From positions 248,001 to 312,000 of the forward strand of contig JAEZSO010000003.1 in NCBI GenBank assembly GCA_023421795.1: a stretch of DNA of 64,000 nt. Reading direction: 5' to 3'. This document shows, in pieces, positions 45,631 to 54,998 of the stretch. The translations under genes and the position numbers were made by a program. A model generated the notes under the pieces. The model had not been told where the DNA came from. It saw only the letters and a list, made by a program, of their open reading frames with translations, and ran no database searches. How positions within the stretch are numbered: position 1 is the first letter of the stretch; every line of letters begins with the position of its first letter. The DNA comes from Cyanobacteria bacterium OH_PDB_230 (GTDB lineage: Bacteria > Cyanobacteriota > Vampirovibrionia > Gastranaerophilales > Gastranaerophilaceae).

Positions 45631-46789
45631 TATAGCATTTATATTTCAACAATCTTCAGGCTGGATGGGTGGAATTAATTATTTCAAAAACCTCTTTATA
45701 GCTATGTCTAAAACGGAAAACCCTAAATTAATTCCATATATAATGAAGCCTTATGACGAAAACTCGAATATTTTAACTAAATATTCTAACTTGCTTGATT
45801 ATAATTCTAAGAAAAATTTAAGATATTACTTAAAAAAATGGAGCCGAGCAATAAGAGGCAAAGAGTTTGATAAGCGCCAATTTATGCAGAAAACCATAAA
45901 TTTTAAAGAAATAGATTTAATTTCACATTCTGAATTGCGCCGAGAAAAACCGGTTATTTCCTGGATTCCCGATTTTCAACACATACATTTAAAAGAAATG
46001 TTCGATAAGAAAGAATTGATCTCAAGAGACAAAGGATTTTTAGATAAAGCTAAAAATTCAAAAATTGTTATACTTAGCAGCAACGATGCTTTAAATGATT
46101 TTAAGGCATTTGCGCCCAGATACGCACACAAAGGAAAAGTGTTGAATTTCGTAGCGATTTTAGAAGACGACGTTTATCGCAAAACTGATGAAATCAAAAC
46201 GCAAACAATAGAAAAACTTAATTTGCCTGAAAAGTATTTTTATTTGCCAAACCAGTTCTGGAAACATAAAAACCACAAAGTCGTTTTTGAAGCAGTTTCG
46301 ATTCTAAAAGAACAAGGCATTGATGTTCAAGTTGTATTTAGCGGCAGTACAAATGATTACAGGCATGAGAATCATTTTAATGAGTTAATGGAATTTGCAA
46401 AAGAAAAAAATATCGAAAATAATTTAAAAATGGTAGGGTTAATTGACTTAATTGAAGTCTATTATTTGATGAGAAATTGTATTTCTATAATAAATCCCTC
46501 CCTCTTTGAAGGTTGGTCTTCTACAGTTGAAGAAGCCAAAAGTCTGGGTAAGAATATGATTCTGTCTAACTTGAACGTCTATAAAGAACAGAATCCTCCT
46601 GATTCTATATACTTTAATCCTATGGATGCTAATGAGTTAGCTGGTATTCTGAAAGAAAAATGGATAAATGGCAAAAGCGAACCGGATTATGCCTTGGAAA
46701 AAGAGGCACAAGCTAATATCGAAAACAGAATAGCAAATTTCGGAAAACAATATCAAGAAATAGTTTTAGAAGCATTAAAAAAAGACTGA
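45602..46789 (+). CDS. GT4-type glycosyltransferase
   Basis: A 395-residue GT-B enzyme. The N-terminal domain begins VNIAFIFQQSSGWMGGINYF. The C-terminal domain has YLPNQFWKHKNHKVVFEA, VVFSGSTNDY and INPSLFEGWSSTVEEAKSLGK, the E-x7-E nucleotide-sugar motif of group 1 transferases. The frame is open 24 codons further upstream, deep inside the epimerase gene; I chose the ATG at 45602 because AAAAGGA lies ten bases upstream and the overlap drops to 29 bp. Last gene of the rightward run, ending at a terminator. Confidence 0.85.
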   Translation: MSIGLKEKVNIAFIFQQSSGWMGGINYFKNLFIAMSKTENPKLIPYIMKPYDENSNILTKYSNLLDYNSKKNLRYYLKKWSRAIRGKEFDKRQFMQKTINFKEIDLISHSELRREKPVISWIPDFQHIHLKEMFDKKELISRDKGFLDKAKNSKIVILSSNDALNDFKAFAPRYAHKGKVLNFVAILEDDVYRKTDEIKTQTIEKLNLPEKYFYLPNQFWKHKNHKVVFEAVSILKEQGIDVQVVFSGSTNDYRHENHFNELMEFAKEKNIENNLKMVGLIDLIEVYYLMRNCISIINPSLFEGWSSTVEEAKSLGKNMILSNLNVYKEQNPPDSIYFNPMDANELAGILKEKWINGKSEPDYALEKEAQANIENRIANFGKQYQEIVLEALKKD

Positions 46790-46810
46790 TAATTAATATC
46801 AGTCTTTTTT
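46778..46810. terminator. Two-way intrinsic terminator
   Basis: A perfect 13-bp inverted repeat AAAAAAGACTGAT / ATCAGTCTTTTTT with a seven-base loop, overlapping the glycosyltransferase stop and lying just before the gmd stop on the other strand. A and T runs on both sides suit termination in both directions. Confidence 0.9.
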
Positions 46811-46819
46811 AGTTTATAT

Positions 46820-47908
46820 TTACATATCTTGCGGAATTAAAACTTCATAACCTTCTTTTTTCAGGAATTTTTCTTTTTCAGCTTCCATAAGATCTTCTTT
46901 GACCATTTCTTTAACCAAAGCCGGTAAGTCATATTTAGGAACCCAGCCAAGTTTTTCTCTTGCCTTAGCAGCATCTCCAAGGAGTAAATCGACTTCTGTA
47001 GGTCTAAAGTAGCGAGGATCAACCTCAATTAAGCACTTGCCTGTTCTTTTATCGTAAGCTTTTTCATCAACTCCTTGGCCTTTGAATTCTAATTCGATAC
47101 CAAGTTCAGCAAATGTCATTTTGCAAAAATCTCTGATTGTTGTCGTAACACCTGTAGCAAGTACGAAGTCTTCAGGTGTATCATGTTGTAGAACTCTCCA
47201 CATACCTTCAACATAATCTTTTGCATGCCCCCAGTCCCTTTTAGAATCAAGGTTGCCAAGATATAATTTATCTTCCATTTCAAGTTTTATTCTTACAGCA
47301 GAACGAGTGATTTTTCTTGTGACGAAGGTTTCTCCACGTCTTGGGCTCTCATGGTTAAACAAAATGCCGTTAACCGCAAACATATTGTATGCTTCACGGT
47401 AGTTTACCGTAATCCAGTACCCGTATAATTTAGCGCAAGCATAAGGTGAGCGAGGATAGAAAGGAGTTGTTTCTTTTTGTGGAGTTTCTTGAACTAATCC
47501 ATAAAGCTCTGAAGTAGATGCTTGATATAATTTTGTTTTCTTTTCTAAACCTAATATTCTTATTGCTTCTAAAAGTCTTAAAGTGCCTAGCCCGTCGGCA
47601 TTTGCTGTGTATTCCGGGCAGTCAAAAGAGACTTTTACATGTGATTGTGCCGCTAAATTATAAATTTCATCAGGCTGTATTTCTTGGATTAATCTTATTA
47701 AGTTTGTACTATCAGTAAGGTCGCCATAGTGTAATTTGAATTTTAAATCTTCTTTATGAACATCCTGATATAAATGGTCAATACGAGAGGTGTTAAATGA
47801 AGAAGCACGTCTTTTCATCCCGTGGACTTCATACCCCTTTTCTAATAACAGTTCCGCCAAATACGAGCCGTCTTGGCCAGTTATTCCGGTGATTAATGCT
47901 TTTTTCAT
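46820..47908 (-). CDS. gmd: GDP-mannose 4,6-dehydratase
   Basis: A 362-residue SDR that makes GDP-4-keto-6-deoxy-mannose. ALITGITGQDGSYLAELLL, NLAAQSHVKVSF, the catalytic STSELYG (Thr132, Glu134) and SPYACAK (Tyr156, Lys160), FNHESPRRGETFVTRKI and LGNLDSKRDWGHAKDY are all intact. It supplies Fcl (28918-29979) for GDP-fucose and possibly the Gmd-like paralogue. It diverges from manC, which makes GDP-mannose, over a 116-bp AT-rich gap that must hold both promoters. Confidence 0.97.
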   Translation of the reverse strand: MKKALITGITGQDGSYLAELLLEKGYEVHGMKRRASSFNTSRIDHLYQDVHKEDLKFKLHYGDLTDSTNLIRLIQEIQPDEIYNLAAQSHVKVSFDCPEYTANADGLGTLRLLEAIRILGLEKKTKLYQASTSELYGLVQETPQKETTPFYPRSPYACAKLYGYWITVNYREAYNMFAVNGILFNHESPRRGETFVTRKITRSAVRIKLEMEDKLYLGNLDSKRDWGHAKDYVEGMWRVLQHDTPEDFVLATGVTTTIRDFCKMTFAELGIELEFKGQGVDEKAYDKRTGKCLIEVDPRYFRPTEVDLLLGDAAKAREKLGWVPKYDLPALVKEMVKEDLMEAEKEKFLKKEGYEVLIPQDM

Positions 47909-48024
47909 TATATTTTCCTCTTTTTGTCCTTTTTAAATTATATATGAAAAATTTTAAGTAATAATACGTTATTTTCATGATATAACAATAATATAAATTA
48001 TACAAAATAGTTTTAGGGAGCATT

Positions 48025-49413
48025 ATGTACGGGATAATATTAGCGGGTGGATCTGGTAGCAGGCTTTGGCCATTAAGTAGGGAGCTTTACCCAAAACAAT
48101 TAATAAAATTAGATGGTAATGAGAGCTTATTGCAATCGACATTTAAAAGATTAAACAGTTCCATTAAAGCAAATAATATTATATCCATTACCAACATTAA
48201 ACATTCACCTGATGTAAAGTTTCAATTAAATCAAATTGATTCTTCCAGCATAATTTTATCTGAGCCAATGGGCAAAAACACAGCACCGGCCATAGCTTGC
48301 ACACTTGAGTTTATAAAACAAACTGCATCAGAAGATGAAATTGTAATTATTGTTCCATCAGACCAGCTGGTAAAAGATATTAAATCTTTCAATAAAACCG
48401 TTAAAGCGGGTGAAAAGCTGGCTAAGGAAGGTTATATTGTCACTTTCGGAATAAAACCTACTTACCCTGAAACAGGATATGGTTATATTAATGTTGATTC
48501 TAAACTTGATGCGGGTTTTAAAGTAAAACAGTTTGTTGAAAAACCTGACGTTGAAACAGCAAAAAAATACATAAATGAAGGTACATTCTACTGGAATGCC
48601 GGAATATTTATGGGCAAAGTTTCGACGATATTAAAAGAGTTCAAAAAATATTCTCCAGAGATTTATAATAATCTTGCAAAACTTAATTTTGCAGAAGATA
48701 AATCCATAAAATATGGTGTTTATGAAGAGATGCCATCTATATCAATTGATTATGCGGTTATGGAAAAATCAGACAAGATAGCTCTTGTAGAATTAAAATC
48801 TGACTGGAATGATCTTGGTTCTTGGCAATCATTGTATGATGTCAGAGAAAAAGATATAGATTCCAACGTTGTTAACGGCAACGTTATTGCCAATAATGTA
48901 AAAAATTCTTTTATCTATAGTACAAAAAAACTTGTAGCAGTTTCTGGCCTCGAAGATGTTATTATTGTTGAAACAGAAGACGCTATTATGGCGTGTAAAA
49001 AAGATAAGTCCCAAGAAGTTAAAAAGATTTACGATGAATTAAAGAAAAAAGAAGACAACACTCACCTTCTTCACAAAACAATTTTCCGTCCGTGGGGGTA
49101 TTATACTTGTCTGGCCGAAGGAAAAGGTTACCTGACAAAAGTTATAAGTGTTTCTCCAAAACAAAAGTTATCAATTCAGTCTCACAATCACCGTTCAGAG
49201 CATTGGGTTGTTTTAGAAGGCAAGGCTGTAGTAGTGCTTGAAGATAAAGAATACAAGCTTGAAGCAGGACAAAGTATCGATATCCCTTTAAAAGCAAAGC
49301 ATTCTCTTCAAAATCCGTTTGATAAAGAATTGAAAATAATAGAAGTTCAAAAAGGTGATTATATTTCTGAAGACGATATCATTAGATATCAAGATGTATA
49401 TGGAAGAGTATAA
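48025..49413 (+). CDS. manC: Mannose-1-phosphate guanylyltransferase / mannose-6-phosphate isomerase
   Basis: A 462-residue two-domain enzyme. The guanylyltransferase part has ILAGGSGSRLWPLSRELYPKQ near the start and FVEKPD near 168. The C-terminal cupin isomerase domain (about 345-460) has FRPWGYY, KQKLSIQSHNHRSEHWVVLEG and DIPLKAKHSLQN. It makes GDP-mannose, feeding gmd and fcl. It has AGGGAG four bases before the ATG and converges with rfbA, three bases apart. Confidence 0.95.
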   Translation: MYGIILAGGSGSRLWPLSRELYPKQLIKLDGNESLLQSTFKRLNSSIKANNIISITNIKHSPDVKFQLNQIDSSSIILSEPMGKNTAPAIACTLEFIKQTASEDEIVIIVPSDQLVKDIKSFNKTVKAGEKLAKEGYIVTFGIKPTYPETGYGYINVDSKLDAGFKVKQFVEKPDVETAKKYINEGTFYWNAGIFMGKVSTILKEFKKYSPEIYNNLAKLNFAEDKSIKYGVYEEMPSISIDYAVMEKSDKIALVELKSDWNDLGSWQSLYDVREKDIDSNVVNGNVIANNVKNSFIYSTKKLVAVSGLEDVIIVETEDAIMACKKDKSQEVKKIYDELKKKEDNTHLLHKTIFRPWGYYTCLAEGKGYLTKVISVSPKQKLSIQSHNHRSEHWVVLEGKAVVVLEDKEYKLEAGQSIDIPLKAKHSLQNPFDKELKIIEVQKGDYISEDDIIRYQDVYGRV

Positions 49414-49416
49414 AAA

Positions 49417-50280
49417 TTATTTTATTATTCTCAAGATATAATCGTAATAATTATTGCCTTTAAACTGCTTTATATTGTCTAAGATTTGTTCTTTTGTTAA
49501 AAAGCCCATTTGGTAAGCTATTTCTTCGAGACAAGCAATTTTTATACCCTGATTGTCTTCGATTGTTTGAACAAATTGGCTGGCTTGAAGTAAAGAGCTG
49601 TGCGTTCCTGTATCCAGCCAAGCAAAACCTCTTCCCAGCAATTCTACATTCAGGTTATTTTTAGATAAATAAATATTATTAAGGTCAGTGATTTCCAGCT
49701 CACCTCTTTTAGAAGGTTTAAGCTTTTTAGCGTATTCAACGACATTATTATCGTAAAAATATAAACCTGTAACGGCATAGTTAGACTTGGGATTTTTGGG
49801 TTTTTCTTCTATAGAACAAACCTTTTTGTCTTTATCAAACTCAACAACGCCAAATCTTTCAGGGTCCTTCACGTGGTATGCAAAAATAGTTGCTCCGCAG
49901 TTCTTTGAAACAATATTTTTTAGTGTGGTTGAAAAACCTTGTCCATAGAATATATTATCTCCGAGTATTAAAGCAACTTTGTCTGTTCCGATAAAATCTT
50001 CCGCGATTATAAAAGCTTGAGCCAAGCCTTCCGGCTTTTGCTGTATTTTATAAGTGAAATTAACCCCGATATTTGAGCCGTCACCTAAAAGTTTCTCGAA
50101 ATTAGGTAAATCCTGAGGTGTTGAAATGATGAGAATATCTTTTATTCCTGCCAGCATAAGTACTGAAATAGGATGGTAAATCATTGGTTTATCGTAAACC
50201 GGCAGCAACTGTTTTGAAACAGCCATTGTGCTCGGATAAAGTCTTGTGCCCGTGCCTCCAGCGAGAATTATACCTTTCAT
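49417..50280 (-). CDS. rfbA: Glucose-1-phosphate thymidylyltransferase
   Basis: A 287-residue RmlA. ILAGGTGTRLYPST at the start, then KPMIYHPISVLMLAGI, LGDNIFYG, SIEEKPKNPKSNYAVTGLYFYD and the end block GFAWLDTGTH. It makes dTDP-glucose from glucose-1-phosphate and dTTP, the first step to dTDP-L-rhamnose. It is the last gene of the leftward rfbCBDA operon and overlaps rfbD by four bases. Confidence 0.97.
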   Translation of the reverse strand: MKGIILAGGTGTRLYPSTMAVSKQLLPVYDKPMIYHPISVLMLAGIKDILIISTPQDLPNFEKLLGDGSNIGVNFTYKIQQKPEGLAQAFIIAEDFIGTDKVALILGDNIFYGQGFSTTLKNIVSKNCGATIFAYHVKDPERFGVVEFDKDKKVCSIEEKPKNPKSNYAVTGLYFYDNNVVEYAKKLKPSKRGELEITDLNNIYLSKNNLNVELLGRGFAWLDTGTHSSLLQASQFVQTIEDNQGIKIACLEEIAYQMGFLTKEQILDNIKQFKGNNYYDYILRIIK

Positions 50281-51101
50281 TCATCACTCCTTAAACTTAA
50301 GTAATCTTTAAGGGCTAATTTCCAGTCCCTGCAACAATTGTCAGAATCTAACACGCTATATTTCGGCCTTTTTGCTTCTCTATCCAGTTCTTCGCTTGTG
50401 CAAGAAACCAGATTTACTTTTTCTCCTATGAGTTTGAATATCTCTTTAGCAAAATCAAACCAACTGGTGGCTCCGCTGGCTGAAATGTGATATATTCCAT
50501 ACGGTTCTTCCTCTATAATATCAACAAGAGCCTCCACGAAATCCATAGTCCAGGTAGGAGAACCTATTTGATCGTCCACAACTTTTAACTCTTGGTTATC
50601 TTTAAGCGAAATAATTTTTTCAACAAAATTTTTACCATGGTGTCCATACAGCCAGCTTGTTCTAACTATATAAAACTTTGGACAATGGCTGATAACAGCT
50701 TCTTCACCTTTTAATTTGCTTAAACCATACTTATTGATAGGGTTAGGCTTATCATTTGTCGTGTATGGGGATTTTTTTTCTCCGTCAAAAACATAGTCGG
50801 TTGAAATATAAACAAGCGGAATATCGATGCTAGAACATGCTTTAGCTATGTTTTCTGTACCTTTTTCATTGATTAAAAGAGCTTTATCAAATTCTTTTTC
50901 AGCGCCATCTACATCAGTATAAGCAGCGCAATGAATAACCATTTCGGGTTTCTCGTCTTTTATAAATTTCCTGACAGCTATTTCATTTGTGATGTCTAAA
51001 TTATCGATATCTGTTTCTATGACTTCATACCCATAATCTTCTAATGCCGGGCATAAGTCTTGCCCTAACATTCCATTTGCCCCAGTTACTAATACTTTCA
51101 T
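50277..51101 (-). CDS. rfbD: dTDP-4-dehydrorhamnose reductase
   Basis: A 274-residue RmlD. LVTGANGMLGQDL, the HCAAYTDVDGAE block, YISTDYVFDGEKKSPY and YGLSKLKGEE with Tyr-x-x-x-Lys are visible, then VRTSWLYG. It carries out the final reduction to dTDP-L-rhamnose. The frame is open 20 codons upstream inside rfbB; the ATG at 51101 is preferred because it starts the Rossmann strand and overlaps the rfbB stop as ATGA. Confidence 0.95.
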   Translation of the reverse strand: MKVLVTGANGMLGQDLCPALEDYGYEVIETDIDNLDITNEIAVRKFIKDEKPEMVIHCAAYTDVDGAEKEFDKALLINEKGTENIAKACSSIDIPLVYISTDYVFDGEKKSPYTTNDKPNPINKYGLSKLKGEEAVISHCPKFYIVRTSWLYGHHGKNFVEKIISLKDNQELKVVDDQIGSPTWTMDFVEALVDIIEEEPYGIYHISASGATSWFDFAKEIFKLIGEKVNLVSCTSEELDREAKRPKYSVLDSDNCCRDWKLALKDYLSLRSDE

Positions 51102-52078
51102 TGTTTCTGTTCTTTCTTTGATTCGATTGATTTTACCCAGTCTTGATTGTTTAAATACCAATCTATAGTCGATTTTATGCCTTCTTCAAATTTTAGATAC
51201 GGATGCCATCCCAGCTCTGTTTGGATTTTTGTATTGTCAATGGCATATCTCTTGTCATGTCCCGGCCTATCTGTTACAAATTCAATTGAACTTTCGTCTT
51301 TGCCCATCGCATCTAATATTATTTTTGTAATCTCTAAATTGGTTTTTTCATTGTGACCGCCAATATTATAAACCTCACCCGCTCTGCCTTTATGAATAAC
51401 ATCATCAAGGGCGCTGCAATGATCATCTACATAAAGCCAATCCCTTACATTTAGTCCGTCTCCATAAACAGGTACTTTTTCACCTTTTAAAAGCTTTATG
51501 ATAAAAAACGGGATAAGTTTTTCGGTATATTGGTAAGGACCGTAATTGTTTGAGCAGCGTGTTATAATCGCCGGTAACTTGTATGTTTCGTAATATGATC
51601 TTACAAGCAAATCTCCGCCTGCTTTTGAAGCTGCATATGGAGAGTTGGGGGCTAGCGGCGAATTCTCCGTAAAATAGCCTTTATCACCAAGTGTTCCATA
51701 TACTTCATCTGTTGAAACCTGAATATACCTGTCTATTTTAAATTCCTTGGAAGCTTCCAGAAGATTTAACGTACCGTTTATATTGGTGTCGACAAAAATC
51801 TCAGGTTCCACAATGCTTCTATCTACGTGGCTTTCAGCTGCAAAGTTAACCAAAACGCTGCATTCCGAGACAAGCTCTTTAACAGTCTTTTTGTCTCTGA
51901 TATCACCTTTTACAAATTTATAATTAGGATTGTTTTCTATATCATTTAAGTTTTCAATATTACCTGCATATGTGAGCGCATCAAGGTTTATAACCTTATA
52001 ATCAGGATATTTTTTCAATATATGCTTTATAAAATTGCAACCTATAAAACCAGCGCCACCTGTGACTAATAACTGCAT
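51098..52078 (-). CDS. rfbB: dTDP-glucose 4,6-dehydratase
   Basis: A 326-residue RmlB. LVTGGAGFIGCNF, AAESHVDRSI, the catalytic STDEVYG and YAASKAGGDLL with Tyr-x-x-x-Lys, and NNYGPYQYTEKLIPFFI are all present. It converts dTDP-glucose to dTDP-4-keto-6-deoxyglucose. It overlaps rfbC by 13 bp and rfbD by four, so the operon is translationally coupled. Confidence 0.97.
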   Translation of the reverse strand: MQLLVTGGAGFIGCNFIKHILKKYPDYKVINLDALTYAGNIENLNDIENNPNYKFVKGDIRDKKTVKELVSECSVLVNFAAESHVDRSIVEPEIFVDTNINGTLNLLEASKEFKIDRYIQVSTDEVYGTLGDKGYFTENSPLAPNSPYAASKAGGDLLVRSYYETYKLPAIITRCSNNYGPYQYTEKLIPFFIIKLLKGEKVPVYGDGLNVRDWLYVDDHCSALDDVIHKGRAGEVYNIGGHNEKTNLEITKIILDAMGKDESSIEFVTDRPGHDKRYAIDNTKIQTELGWHPYLKFEEGIKSTIDWYLNNQDWVKSIESKKEQKQ

Positions 52079-52626
52079 AAAGTCTCCTTTATTTCTTTAA
52101 ATAAAGGCAGATTTTTGTCTTTTTCACTAATAAGAGGTTCAAAATCTATGTTCCAATCAATATTCAACTCAGGATCGTTCCAAAGTATGCCTCGTTCGTG
52201 TTCAAGAGAATATTCATTGCTCGTTTTGTACATAACGTCCGCCTCATCAGACAAAACTACAAACCCATGGGCAAAACCTTCAGGGATATACAAAATATAA
52301 TTATTTTGTTCTGAAAGCTCGACCCCTAACCACTTTCCGTATGTTTCAGAGTCTTTTCTTATATCAACAACAACGTCAAAAATTTTGCCCTTTACACATC
52401 TTACGAGCTTTGCTTGTTTCATATCTCCATCTTGGTAATGAAGGCCTCTTAGCACCCCTTTTTGTGATTTTGAATAATTGTCCTGATTAAATTCGTCTAA
52501 TATCCCTGCAGACAAAAAGTCAGATTTTTTATAACTTTCCATAAAAAATCCGCGATTGTCCTCTAAAACCTTTGGGCTTATAAGGATAACATCTATAATG
52601 TCCTGTTTTATGAATTCAAAAGGCAT
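52066..52626 (-). CDS. rfbC: dTDP-4-dehydrorhamnose 3,5-epimerase
   Basis: A 186-residue RmlC cupin. RGFFMESYKKSDF, GVLRGLHYQ with the catalytic histidine, KLVRCVKGKIFDVVVDIR and IPEGFAHGFVVLSD match the family. First gene of rfbCBDA, with AGGAGGG just before the ATG and a good promoter upstream. Confidence 0.97.
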   Translation of the reverse strand: MPFEFIKQDIIDVILISPKVLEDNRGFFMESYKKSDFLSAGILDEFNQDNYSKSQKGVLRGLHYQDGDMKQAKLVRCVKGKIFDVVVDIRKDSETYGKWLGVELSEQNNYILYIPEGFAHGFVVLSDEADVMYKTSNEYSLEHERGILWNDPELNIDWNIDFEPLISEKDKNLPLFKEIKETLCSY

Positions 52627-52642
52627 TATACCCTCCTAAAAC

Positions 52643-52671
52643 AGTATAATATACTATGCAAAGTCTGTAAA
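52643..52671 (-). promoter_or_regulatory. Promoter of the rfbCBDA operon
   Basis: On the minus strand TTTACA (52671-52666) and TATACT (52648-52643) are exactly 17 bp apart. The rfbC ATG is 17 bases downstream with AGGAGGG between. Confidence 0.55.
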
Positions 52672-52681
52672 TTTTTTAAAG

Positions 52682-53443
52682 TTAATTGCTTGTTTTTAAT
52701 TCATGGTTCCAAAGTTTGACACTCTGCATGAATTTATAATGAGTTCCTATGATGGCGAATATAAAACCATGTAAACCGTCTCTGAAACCGCCTTTTAGAA
52801 AATAAAGTTTAAAAAATTCGCCTATCGGCCTTAGCAATAAATTCCTAAGAACGAATTTTTTTCCTCTGGATAAGGACTTTTCAACTTCCAATGAAGTATA
52901 GTGGTTCCATTTTAAAATATGCTCATTTAAATCATCAACCATCGTGTGGGTTATGTATACATTTGGTTTTTGAGGAAGACTGATAATCTTACCTTTTACA
53001 GCAGGCATAATATGGACGATTGGTTTGTAGTCGACGCATCCTTTTTTGAAAAATCTCAAGATTCCTGCTTTTGAATAAGATTTCAAGATTTTTCCCAAGA
53101 CTTCATTTCTATAAGGTATTCTTGCGCCTTCAAATTCATCATTATTATTGATATAGTCTTTCAAATAATCGATTAAACCCTCTGAAGCATATTCATCACT
53201 GTCTAAAATTAAAAAATAATCTGATGTAACTTGAGAGTTCGCAAAATTTCTTGCTGGTTCTACGAATCCTACATTGTCGAAATATACAACTTTACAACCA
53301 AGGCTTTCGGCTATTTCTGTGCTCTTATCCGTACTATGCATATCGCACACGATAATTTCATCTGCCTTTATAACAGATTTTATACATCTTTCAATATATT
53401 TTTCAGAGTTGTAAGTATGGATTACAACCGAAATTTTCTTCAT
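52682..53443 (-). CDS. GT2 glycosyltransferase (WaaE/KdtX-like), paralogue
   Basis: A 253-residue GT-A enzyme very like the one at 26453-27229: ISVVIHTYNSEKY, IIVCDMHSTDKS, GFVEPARNFA and ILDSDEYASE with the acidic metal site. It ends with a hydrophobic, basic segment that may bind the membrane. The ATG at 53443 starts the conserved first strand; an in-frame GTG at 53464 lies nine bases after a good -10 box and is the alternative. It is transcribed toward the rfb operon in the same direction but comes after it. Confidence 0.85.
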   Translation of the reverse strand: MKKISVVIHTYNSEKYIERCIKSVIKADEIIVCDMHSTDKSTEIAESLGCKVVYFDNVGFVEPARNFANSQVTSDYFLILDSDEYASEGLIDYLKDYINNNDEFEGARIPYRNEVLGKILKSYSKAGILRFFKKGCVDYKPIVHIMPAVKGKIISLPQKPNVYITHTMVDDLNEHILKWNHYTSLEVEKSLSRGKKFVLRNLLLRPIGEFFKLYFLKGGFRDGLHGFIFAIIGTHYKFMQSVKLWNHELKTSN

Positions 53444-53473
53444 CTTTAAATTGTCCAGACACACTACAATAAA

Positions 53474-53502
53474 AATATATGACTTAATATTTTTAAAGTC
53501 AA
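53474..53502 (-). promoter_or_regulatory. Promoter of the GT2 gene at 52682-53443
   Basis: On the minus strand TTGACT (53502-53497) and TATATT (53479-53474) are 17 bp apart. Predicted start of transcription is near 53467, giving a short leader to the ATG at 53443. Confidence 0.5.
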
Positions 53503-53521
53503 ATAAACTTTTATAATTTTA

Positions 53522-54928
53522 CTATTGTTGAATGGGTTGGTTGTGCCCTAAAGATAATATTGATTCAGGAGAAGTTAGTTCGTTAAATTCTTCTTCGGTC
53601 AGTATTTTGTTTTGAAGAACATACTCTTTTATGCTAATTCGACCTTTTTCAACAGCTTCAGCTATCTCGGAAGCTTTTTTATAACCAATCTTTTGTAAAA
53701 GAGCTGTCAACGTGGCATAACTATTATTTACTTGAAGTTTGAGGTTTTCTAAGTTTGGTTTTATGCCGTCAATGCAATTTAACCTAAGCATTCTGTTAGC
53801 ATTTATCAGGATTTCTATAGATTCAATCATCGAAAAAGCTATTAAAGGCGCAAATTGATTGAGTTCCAATTGCCCCATGGAAATGCATTGAGTAATTATT
53901 GTGTCATTTCCTATAACCTTGATTCCTGCTTGCGCTGCAGCTTCCAATATCACAGGATTAATTTTGCCCGGCATAATAGATGACCCTGCCTGCCTTGGAG
54001 GAATAGTTATTTCTGCGAAACCTGCTTTAGGGCCTGAATTCATAAGCCTCAGATCGTTTGATATTTTTATGAGATTCGAGGCATGGGCTTTTAAAATCCC
54101 GCTCACTTCAACAAAAGCGTCCCAATTTTGTGTGCATTCAACAAGATTTTCCGCTCTTGCAAGTCCTATCCCTGTCAAATCTCTCAATTTGTCGATAACA
54201 GAGAATATGTATTTTCTTGGGGCACTTAAACCTGTTCCAATAGCGGTTCCACCTATATTAATTACCCTTAAACGTTCTTCGCATTTGTATATTCGCCATC
54301 TGTCTCTGGCTATGGCTTCAGCGTAAGAAGAAAATTCTTTTCCTAAAGTAACTAAAACAGCGTCCATAAGCTGAGTTCTTGCCACTTTTACAATGTCAGA
54401 AAATTCTTTTTCCTTTTTCTCAAAGCTTTCCTGAAGAGAAATTACTTCTTTTTCCAGTTCTCTAAGTAAAAATATGCACGCAATTTTCAATGCGCTCGGA
54501 TAAGTATCATTTGTCGATTGATAAAGATTTATGTCTTCAATTGGGTCAATGATTGAATATTCGCCTTTGTTTTTGCCTAAATTCTCCAGGGCTTTATTGG
54601 CTAAAACTTCATTGACATTCATATTTAAGGAGGTTCCGGCGCCTCCTTGCAAAGGGTCTACGATTAATTCATCGTCTAGATTACCCGATATAAGTTCTTC
54701 ACAAGCTTTTATTATTGCGTCAGCTTTCTTTTCATCCCGGATTCCAAGATTTTTGATGGCTTGAGCACAAGCTAGTTTTACATAACCAAATGACTTTATA
54801 AAGGTCTGGTTGATTTTATAATTTGTGATAGGAAAGTTCTCTGTTGAACGCATAGAGTGAATTCCCCAAAATGCATTTTGCGGAATATTTTTTTCTCCTA
54901 AAAGGTCTTTTTCAACTCTATACTGCAT
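53522..54928 (-). CDS. aspA: Aspartate ammonia-lyase
   Basis: A 468-residue member of the fumarase/aspartase superfamily. It converts aspartate to fumarate and ammonia. GGAGTSLNMNVNEV near residue 96, STNDTYPSALKIA near 134, and the signature AGSSIMPGKINPV near 317 are all intact. The C-terminus ends with a Gln-rich HNQPIQQ. GAGG lies five bases before the ATG, immediately after a terminator-like hairpin. hydF lies upstream on the same strand; aspA is often found beside hydrogenase maturation genes in fermenting anaerobes. Confidence 0.95.
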   Translation of the reverse strand: MQYRVEKDLLGEKNIPQNAFWGIHSMRSTENFPITNYKINQTFIKSFGYVKLACAQAIKNLGIRDEKKADAIIKACEELISGNLDDELIVDPLQGGAGTSLNMNVNEVLANKALENLGKNKGEYSIIDPIEDINLYQSTNDTYPSALKIACIFLLRELEKEVISLQESFEKKEKEFSDIVKVARTQLMDAVLVTLGKEFSSYAEAIARDRWRIYKCEERLRVINIGGTAIGTGLSAPRKYIFSVIDKLRDLTGIGLARAENLVECTQNWDAFVEVSGILKAHASNLIKISNDLRLMNSGPKAGFAEITIPPRQAGSSIMPGKINPVILEAAAQAGIKVIGNDTIITQCISMGQLELNQFAPLIAFSMIESIEILINANRMLRLNCIDGIKPNLENLKLQVNNSYATLTALLQKIGYKKASEIAEAVEKGRISIKEYVLQNKILTEEEFNELTSPESILSLGHNQPIQQ

Positions 54929-54941
54929 TTTTACCTCAAAA

Positions 54942-54974
54942 AATAAAGGAAAGAATAATTTTCTTTCCTTTATT
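54942..54974 (-). terminator. Terminator-like hairpin in the aspA leader
   Basis: On the minus strand a perfect 12-bp stem AATAAAGGAAAG / CTTTCCTTTATT with a nine-base loop runs straight into TTTT. The aspA ribosome site (GAGG) follows at once, 14 bases separating the hairpin from the ATG. It either ends the hydF message or works as an attenuator for aspA. Confidence 0.7.
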
Positions 54975-54998
54975 ATATATGAAATCTCAGATTATGTA

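Noticed and set aside
53901..54326. Open frame of 141 codons opposite aspA
   Set aside because: aspA shows its full set of conserved motifs on the other strand; this frame is a by-product of its codon use.
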